Below, one piece after another: positions 59,585-64,000 of a stretch of DNA of 64,000 nucleotides. The DNA is from Candidatus Saccharimonadota bacterium (GTDB taxonomy: Bacteria; Patescibacteriota; Saccharimonadia; Saccharimonadales; Saccharimonadaceae). Both the position numbers and the translations under genes were made by a program. Below the pieces are notes generated by a model that was given only the letters and a program-made list of their open reading frames with translations, was not told the DNA's origin and searched no databases. Position 1 is the stretch's first letter. Every line of letters starts with the position of its first letter. The stretch spans positions 1 to 64,000 of the forward strand of contig JAFRBH010000008.1 in assembly GCA_017404955.1 (NCBI GenBank). Reading direction: 5' to 3'.

Positions 59585-60382
59585 TTATTTCTTTAGGGCT
59601 TGGTTTAGTTCTTGGATGCTTTGTGGCTGATTAGTTGTAACAGTAGTTTGTTGCACTGTCACCGATCCAACCGATGACGACTGAACCGGAAATGGTTGTG
59701 CTGCTGCAGATTGCTGAGTAGTGGCTAGCTGCTGTTCTGGTATTGGCATCTCATCGTCAAAATCTTCATCATCATAGTATTGTTCTTCATCTGGGCGACG
59801 ATGACGGCGCTTAGTCTTTTCTTTCTCTACGTGAACTAAGTGCGTAATTGCGTCAAGTTCATCTTTTGGCGTATTTACATATTTGAATGTATATGTAGTT
59901 TCATCACCGACTGTAGCCATACGGATAGTTCCAAGTTTGAAAATATGATCGGCAATATTATCTTGCTTAAAAGAAACGTCCTCGATAGAAACGAGCTCAA
60001 TAATATTTACTGATTTAGAAAAAAGCGAGTTGGCGCAGTGGTGAATAAGACGCTTGTTAGTAACGTAGAGGCGGTTACTCTTGTAGACCCTACTTCCCAC
60101 GAGAGCAGCGATTGTAATAATTCCAAACAAAATTAGAATGATAAGATAAAGATACGATTTAGCAAAACCATTTAAGACATTAGTATGGGTACCATTGGTT
60201 TCCAGAAAGATTAATGCAATCAACAACGATACGTACCCAATACAAGCAGCTGTCCAGATAAAAATAATACCCAGTCTAGAACGCTGGATAGCTAACTCAA
60301 CATACTCATTTTCCTCAAGTTTTAACTCAGGAAAATCCTTCTTACTACGAGCGTGATGAAGTTTGACAAGTTCCTGTTTCAT
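59585..60382 (-). CDS. Membrane protein with bacterial PH domain
   Basis: 265 residues from the ATG at 60382, behind AAAGGGAAAGTGCT. Two membrane segments (about 38-60 and 76-98) are followed by a bPH2/YdbT-like domain: NRLYVTNKRLIHHCANSLFSK, then NIIELVSIEDVSFKQD and LGTIRMATVGDETTYTFKYV. A basic/acidic stretch and a Gln/Ser/Thr/Val tail complete it. Family members are membrane-associated; their roles are poorly known. Confidence 0.8.
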   Translation of the reverse strand: MKQELVKLHHARSKKDFPELKLEENEYVELAIQRSRLGIIFIWTAACIGYVSLLIALIFLETNGTHTNVLNGFAKSYLYLIILILFGIITIAALVGSRVYKSNRLYVTNKRLIHHCANSLFSKSVNIIELVSIEDVSFKQDNIADHIFKLGTIRMATVGDETTYTFKYVNTPKDELDAITHLVHVEKEKTKRRHRRPDEEQYYDDEDFDDEMPIPEQQLATTQQSAAAQPFPVQSSSVGSVTVQQTTVTTNQPQSIQELNQALKK

Positions 60383-60438
60383 AGCACTTTCCCTTTTCTT
60401 AATTATACCACAAATTGACAAAAATTTGAAGTGTTTTA

Positions 60439-60444
60439 TATAAT
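60439..60444 (+). promoter_or_regulatory. -10 promoter of ruvA
   Basis: TATAAT, spacer ATGAAC, second ATG at 60451. The spacing favours the second ATG (MIAHIEG) over the first one inside the spacer. Confidence 0.55.
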
Positions 60445-60450
60445 ATGAAC

Positions 60451-61026
60451 ATGATTGCTCACATAGAAGGTATTATTGCAGAAAAGTTTGGGAACTCAGT
60501 GATTGCTGATGTTAATGGCGTCGGTTACGAAATCGCCCTTACTTCCCTAGATTATGATGATACAAATTTAAATGATAAGAAGAAATTTTATACTTATCAT
60601 AAAATTTCTGAGAACGCCGAAGAATTATATGGCTTCTCCACGCTCGCTGCTAAAAAGATTTTTGAACTCTTGATTTCCGTAAATGGCGTTGGTCCAAAAG
60701 CCGGAATCGCTATTCTCTCTTTGGGTGCACCAGAAGATGTACGAAATGCCATTGCTAATGGCGATGTGGCTTATATTTCCAAGGCCGCTGGCGTTGGTAA
60801 AAAATCCGCCGAACGTGTGATTGTAGATCTTAAAGACAAAGTCGGTTTGCCATCTAAATATGGGACTGCGGAAGTAATTGGTGCCGCCAAGGTCCAGGAA
60901 GGTGATGAGGCGCTGGACGCTTTGATGGCGCTAGGATTTACTTTGAAAGAAGCAACTGATGCACTATCTGAAGTCGACCAAAAATTACCAGTCGAAGAAC
61001 GCATCAAACAAGCCCTCAAAAAATAA
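60451..61026 (+). CDS. ruvA: Holliday junction DNA helicase subunit RuvA
   Basis: 191 residues from the ATG at 60451; the upstream ATG at 60445 lies in the promoter spacer. It binds four-way junctions and loads RuvB. OB-fold start MIAHIEGIIAEKFGNSVIAD, helix-hairpin-helix motifs ISVNGVGPKAGIAILSLG and AAGVGKKSAERVIVDLKDK, and a C-terminal domain III that contacts RuvB. Convergent with ruvB, their stops adjoining, unlike the usual ruvAB operon. Confidence 0.95.
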   Translation: MIAHIEGIIAEKFGNSVIADVNGVGYEIALTSLDYDDTNLNDKKKFYTYHKISENAEELYGFSTLAAKKIFELLISVNGVGPKAGIAILSLGAPEDVRNAIANGDVAYISKAAGVGKKSAERVIVDLKDKVGLPSKYGTAEVIGAAKVQEGDEALDALMALGFTLKEATDALSEVDQKLPVEERIKQALKK

Positions 61027-62052
61027 TTACTTATTTAAGTGTTTTTTAGCTTTTTCGGTAATTCTGCGTCCGCGTGGAGTGCGCTCAATGAAACCGATTT
61101 GTAATAAGTATGGCTCGTTATAGTCTTCAATCGTAGTGGCTTCATCACCAGTAAGTGCTGCGAGCGTATTGAGTCCTACTGGGCGATCGCCATAATTCTC
61201 TTCCATGAGCTTTAGCAAATTCCTATCTGCTGGATCTAGACCAAGCTCATCAATCTCCATCAAATCGAGTGCAGAGTTAGCAATTTTATTATCGATAATA
61301 CCATCACCGTTAACGTCAGCATAATCACGTACGCGACGAACTAGGCGGTTAGCAATACGTGGAGTTCTGCGTGAACGAGTAGCAAGAAGCTTAACTGCAC
61401 TTGGTTCAATCTTAGTGTTTAGGATATTGGCTGTCCTATTAATGATTTGTTCGATTTCGTTTTCTTTGTAATATTCAAGGCGATGAAGCATACCAAAACG
61501 ATCGCGAAGTGGGCCGGCAAGAGAACCCGTGCGTGTAGTAGCACCAATTACAGTAAAGTGTGGCAAATCTAGACGCATGGAACGTGCGGCGGGACCTTTG
61601 CCGATAGTAATATCTAATTTGAAATCTTCCATTGCGGAATAGAGCACTTCTTCAACGGCGCGACGCAAACGGTGAATCTCATCAATAAACAGTACATCCC
61701 CATCTTGTAGATTAGTCAAAATGCTAGCTAGGTCACCCGCGCGCTCAATTGCAGGACCAGATGTCACCTTGAGATTAGCAGACATCTCGTGGGCAATAAC
61801 ATTTGCCATAGTAGTCTTGCCTAAGCCTGGTGGCCCATACAATAGTATATGGTCGAGCGTACTGCCTGGGGTATCAGTCTCGCCTTCACTTTTACGTTTC
61901 TTTACGGCATCAATCGCAATTTTGAGATTATTTTTCATGCGCTCTTGACCGATATATTCATCAAAAGTTAGCGGACGAAGAGATTTTTCAATAATTTCTT
62001 CTTCTTTATCATCTTCGGAAATCTCCGTGCTGACAATTCTTTCAATTCCCAT
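61027..62052 (-). CDS. ruvB: Holliday junction branch migration ATPase RuvB
   Basis: 341 residues. AAA+ motor: Walker [19 protein letters not shown], Walker [11 protein letters not shown], sensor 1 [21 protein letters not shown], then the winged-helix tail with [23 protein letters not shown] starts the conserved part. Predicted leaderless, sharing a compact divergent promoter region with rubrerythrin. Confidence 0.97.
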   Translation of the reverse strand: MGIERIVSTEISEDDKEEEIIEKSLRPLTFDEYIGQERMKNNLKIAIDAVKKRKSEGETDTPGSTLDHILLYGPPGLGKTTMANVIAHEMSANLKVTSGPAIERAGDLASILTNLQDGDVLFIDEIHRLRRAVEEVLYSAMEDFKLDITIGKGPAARSMRLDLPHFTVIGATTRTGSLAGPLRDRFGMLHRLEYYKENEIEQIINRTANILNTKIEPSAVKLLATRSRRTPRIANRLVRRVRDYADVNGDGIIDNKIANSALDLMEIDELGLDPADRNLLKLMEENYGDRPVGLNTLAALTGDEATTIEDYNEPYLLQIGFIERTPRGRRITEKAKKHLNK

Positions 62053-62058
62053 ATATAT

Positions 62059-62067
62059 ATTATATCA
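62059..62067 (-). promoter_or_regulatory. Extended -10 promoter of ruvB
   Basis: TGATATAAT, spacer ATATAT, ATG at 62052 on the minus strand. Back to back with the rubrerythrin promoter; together they form a near-perfect palindrome centred on CACGCGTG. Confidence 0.65.
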
Positions 62068-62071
62068 CGCG

Positions 62072-62080
62072 TGTTATAAT
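62072..62080 (+). promoter_or_regulatory. Extended -10 promoter of the rubrerythrin gene
   Basis: TGTTATAAT followed by GAGAAAAAGGAG, a leader with a ribosome site. Its hexamer is 10 bases from that of ruvB on the other strand. Confidence 0.65.
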
Positions 62081-62097
62081 GAGAAAAAGGAGATTAT

Positions 62098-62643
62098 ATG
62101 ACTGTTGAATTTGAAAAATCTAAAACTTATCAAAATCTGCAAACTGCTTTTGCTGGTGAGGCGCAAGCGTTCACTAAATATTCTTATTATGCCAGCAAGG
62201 CTAAAAAAGATGGTTTTGAACAAATTGGTGCGATTTTTGAAGAGACCGCCACTAACGAAAAAGAACACGCCAAAATTTGGTTCAAGTATTTACACGATGG
62301 TGGCGTTCCAGAAACTAAAGAAAACCTAAAAGATGCGATTGCTGGCGAAGAATATGAATGGACTGATATGTACAAAGGTTTTGCCGAAACTGCCCGTAAG
62401 GAAGGTTTTAATGAAATTGCCGACAAATTTGAGGGCGTAGGCGCTATTGAAAAAGAACACGAGGAACGCTACAAAAAATTACTCGATAACGTTGAAAACG
62501 ATGTCGTGTTTAAGAGTGATAAAGTCACCGTTTGGAAATGCCGTAACTGTGGCTATATTTTCGTAGGCGAGGACGCACCTGAAATCTGCCCTGTCTGTTC
62601 GCACCCACAAGCCTTCTTTGAAATACGTGCCACTAACTACTAA
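62098..62643 (+). CDS. Rubrerythrin
   Basis: 181 residues, peroxide-reducing diiron protein. The ferritin-like domain has iron ligands in [29 protein letters not shown] (ExxH), GEEYEW and [13 protein letters not shown] (ExxH). The C-terminal rubredoxin-like domain has [10 protein letters not shown] and CPVCSHPQ. Fits oxidative stress defence in a fermentative organism. The ribosome site AAAAGGAGATTAT precedes ATG. Confidence 0.95.
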   Translation: MTVEFEKSKTYQNLQTAFAGEAQAFTKYSYYASKAKKDGFEQIGAIFEETATNEKEHAKIWFKYLHDGGVPETKENLKDAIAGEEYEWTDMYKGFAETARKEGFNEIADKFEGVGAIEKEHEERYKKLLDNVENDVVFKSDKVTVWKCRNCGYIFVGEDAPEICPVCSHPQAFFEIRATNY

Positions 62644-62718
62644 AGTACTTGGGTTCAAAATCCATTACAACCTAAAAGTAAGCGCTCTACTCGTGCTTTA
62701 CTTTTTAAAAATAAGGTA

Positions 62719-62724
62719 TATAAT
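62719..62724 (+). promoter_or_regulatory. -10 promoter of the MMPL-type gene
   Basis: TATAAT with a 9-base spacer to the ATG at 62734; a very short leader is expected. Confidence 0.45.
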
Positions 62725-62733
62725 GTACTCGAA

Positions 62734-64000
62734 ATGAAGGTCTCAAGATTAATTGTCAAGCATCGTATTTTGATATTAATCATATCTGTTATTTTGATGA
62801 TTCCAGCCTTTTTAGGTATGATAGCAACTCGTGTCAATTATGATATGCTCACTTACCTCCCGTCTGAGATTGACACAATGAAGGGCCAAGAAGAGCTGCA
62901 AAAAGAGTTTGGAAAAGGCGCATTTTCCCTAGTAATAATAGAAAATATGCCAGCTTCCGATGTAGATAAATTAAAAACTGAAATTGAAAAAATTGAAAAT
63001 GTAGATTCCGTAGTTTGGTACACTTCAGTTGCTGACTTATCTATTCCAATGGAATTTTTGCCAGACAAACTATACCAGGCATTTAACACCGATCATTCTA
63101 CAATGATGGCGGTGTTTTTCACTGGTGGCACTTCTGAAGATACTACTTTGGAGGCGGTTGGAAAAATCCAGCAAAAAGCTTCTGGGCAAGTTTTTGTATC
63201 TGGTATGTCAGCACTGGTCTTAGACTTAAAGGAACTTTGTGAAAGAGAGGAAATGATTTATGTAGCAATTGCAGTAGTGCTAGCAATTATTGCAATGTTA
63301 ATCTTCCTCGACAACTGGCTAACTCCTTTTATATTTATTATCTCTATCGGCATGATGATTCTCCTCAACCTTGGCACAAATATTATCTTTGGAGAAATTT
63401 CATTTATCACCAAGGCCTTAGCTGCAGTCTTACAACTGGCAGTGACAATGGACTATTCCATCTTTCTTTGGCACAGCTACAAAGAGGAGAACGCAAAAGA
63501 TTCTAATAAAGAAAAAGCTATGGCAACCGCCATCTCTAAAACATTTACTTCCGTAGTGGGAAGTTCAATTACGACCATTGCTGGTTTCATAGCCCTTTGC
63601 TTCATGTCCTTCACTCTTGGCTTAGACCTTGGTATTGTTATGGCAAAAGGTGTGGTACTTGGCGTTATCGGCTGCGTAACGGTACTACCGTCTCTGATTC
63701 TTGTCTTTGATAAAGTTTTGTCAAAGGCAGCGCACAAATCATTATTGCCAGACATGACTAACCTTTCTAAAAAATTGCTTAAAATCTTCCCTATTTTATT
63801 AATTGTATTCGTTACAATCGCTGTACCAGCGTATATTTTCAGCAAACAAGCAGAACAGGAAGTTTACTATGACATGGGCGGCTCCCTACCTGGAGATATG
63901 GACGTAGTAATTGCCAACAGTAAGTTGAGAGATGATTTTAATATCTCTTCTACGCATATGGTGCTACTGGAAAGTTCCACCCCAGAATCAGACGCTCGCA
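62734..64000 (+). CDS. MMPL/RND-family transporter, N-terminal part (runs off the window)
   Basis: 422 codons without a stop to the end of the window. N-terminal membrane helix (about 9-30), then an external domain (NYDMLTYLPSEIDTMKGQEE, then VDSVVWYTSVADLSIP), then five membrane segments with the RND/MMPL feature LQLAVTMDYSIFLWHSYKEE and SSITTIAGFIALCFMSFTLG. After the first bundle a basic cytoplasmic loop and the next external domain begin (YYDMGGSLPGDMD). Substrate is unknown; the family exports lipids, peptides or drugs with proton energy. Confidence 0.85.
   Translation, partial: MKVSRLIVKHRILILIISVILMIPAFLGMIATRVNYDMLTYLPSEIDTMKGQEELQKEFGKGAFSLVIIENMPASDVDKLKTEIEKIENVDSVVWYTSVADLSIPMEFLPDKLYQAFNTDHSTMMAVFFTGGTSEDTTLEAVGKIQQKASGQVFVSGMSALVLDLKELCEREEMIYVAIAVVLAIIAMLIFLDNWLTPFIFIISIGMMILLNLGTNIIFGEISFITKALAAVLQLAVTMDYSIFLWHSYKEENAKDSNKEKAMATAISKTFTSVVGSSITTIAGFIALCFMSFTLGLDLGIVMAKGVVLGVIGCVTVLPSLILVFDKVLSKAAHKSLLPDMTNLSKKLLKIFPILLIVFVTIAVPAYIFSKQAEQEVYYDMGGSLPGDMDVVIANSKLRDDFNISSTHMVLLESSTPESDAR

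Noticed and set aside
1-64000. Alternative genetic code (UGA as glycine or tryptophan, as in some CPR groups)
   Set aside because: Conserved genes are full length under the standard code and are not interrupted by UGA.
1-64000. CRISPR arrays, insertion sequences or prophage
   Set aside because: I saw no regularly spaced direct repeats with unique spacers, no transposase and no phage structural genes. The only repeat array is the tRNA-Ser 3'-end set.

Overview
This window looks like chromosomal DNA from a reduced-genome bacterium of the Candidate Phyla Radiation, most probably a Saccharibacterium (TM7). The inference rests on several things. DNA is AT-leaning and densely packed. Housekeeping genes sit among many small membrane-anchored or secreted proteins. 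There are type IV pilin genes and a prepilin peptidase, a YabE/Rpf-like wall hydrolase, glycolysis, salvage and wall-recycling genes, and no amino-acid or nucleotide biosynthesis operons. All large genes read through with the standard code, so UGA recoding is not needed. Identification to phylum is inference; no rRNA gene is present.

Layout. 1-9.8 kb: a partial surface protein, a short Erm/KsgA-like methyltransferase, hisS, tRNA-Phe, an operon of an Ntn amidohydrolase, MscS and a small membrane protein, upp, rarA, a Trm11-like methyltransferase, rpmA, and a fused PfkB-like/class I aldolase gene. 9.9-24.8 kb: bL25, infB, a Pro/Glu-rich anchored protein, tRNA-Asn, DUF1653, rpsA with a structured leader, uvrA, an exonuclease I homologue, an FKBP, pheST. 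24.9-32.2 kb: an aquaporin-like protein, metG, a Pro/Thr-rich membrane protein, rsmA, a YabE/Rpf-like protein and a surface protein. 32.2-46.6 kb: tRNA-Leu, a CmpB-like membrane protein, RNase J, ndk, a Xer recombinase behind a palindrome, prepilin peptidase, a pilin, a methyltransferase, murJ, ftsH, uvrD/pcrA, and an HTH-MurA fusion. 46.6-54.5 kb: a co-directional run pyk-pgk-nuclease-pgi-gpmI-ZIP-galU. 54.6-64 kb: an anchored protein, a divergent H+/Na+-pumping pyrophosphatase, tRNA-Glu, -Arg, -Ser and -Met, an apparently frameshifted CmpB-like paralogue, tRNA-derived repeats, a second pilin, a PH-domain protein, convergent ruvA and ruvB, rubrerythrin and a partial MMPL transporter.

How it works together. 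Glucose-6-phosphate isomerase, aldolase, phosphoglycerate kinase, phosphoglycerate mutase and pyruvate kinase give most of lower and upper glycolysis; no recognisable phosphofructokinase is present unless the kinase-like half of the aldolase fusion does the job. MurA, MurJ, GalU and the YabE/Rpf-like hydrolase address cell wall. The pilins and PilD-like peptidase, the secreted HNH nuclease and the YabE/Rpf-like protein would suit an epibiont that attaches to and feeds on a host.

The strongest global signal is regulatory. At least 16 genes have an ATG placed exactly 6 bases after a TATAAT-like hexamer, usually an extended -10 (TGnTATAAT), which puts the A of the start codon at the expected transcription start. 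These genes are predicted to be leaderless, whereas others in the window carry clear Shine-Dalgarno sequences. Other points worth a second look are the HTH-MurA fusion, the pseudokinase-like aldolase fusion, regularly spaced copies of the tRNA-Ser 3' end, and back-to-back overlapping promoters.
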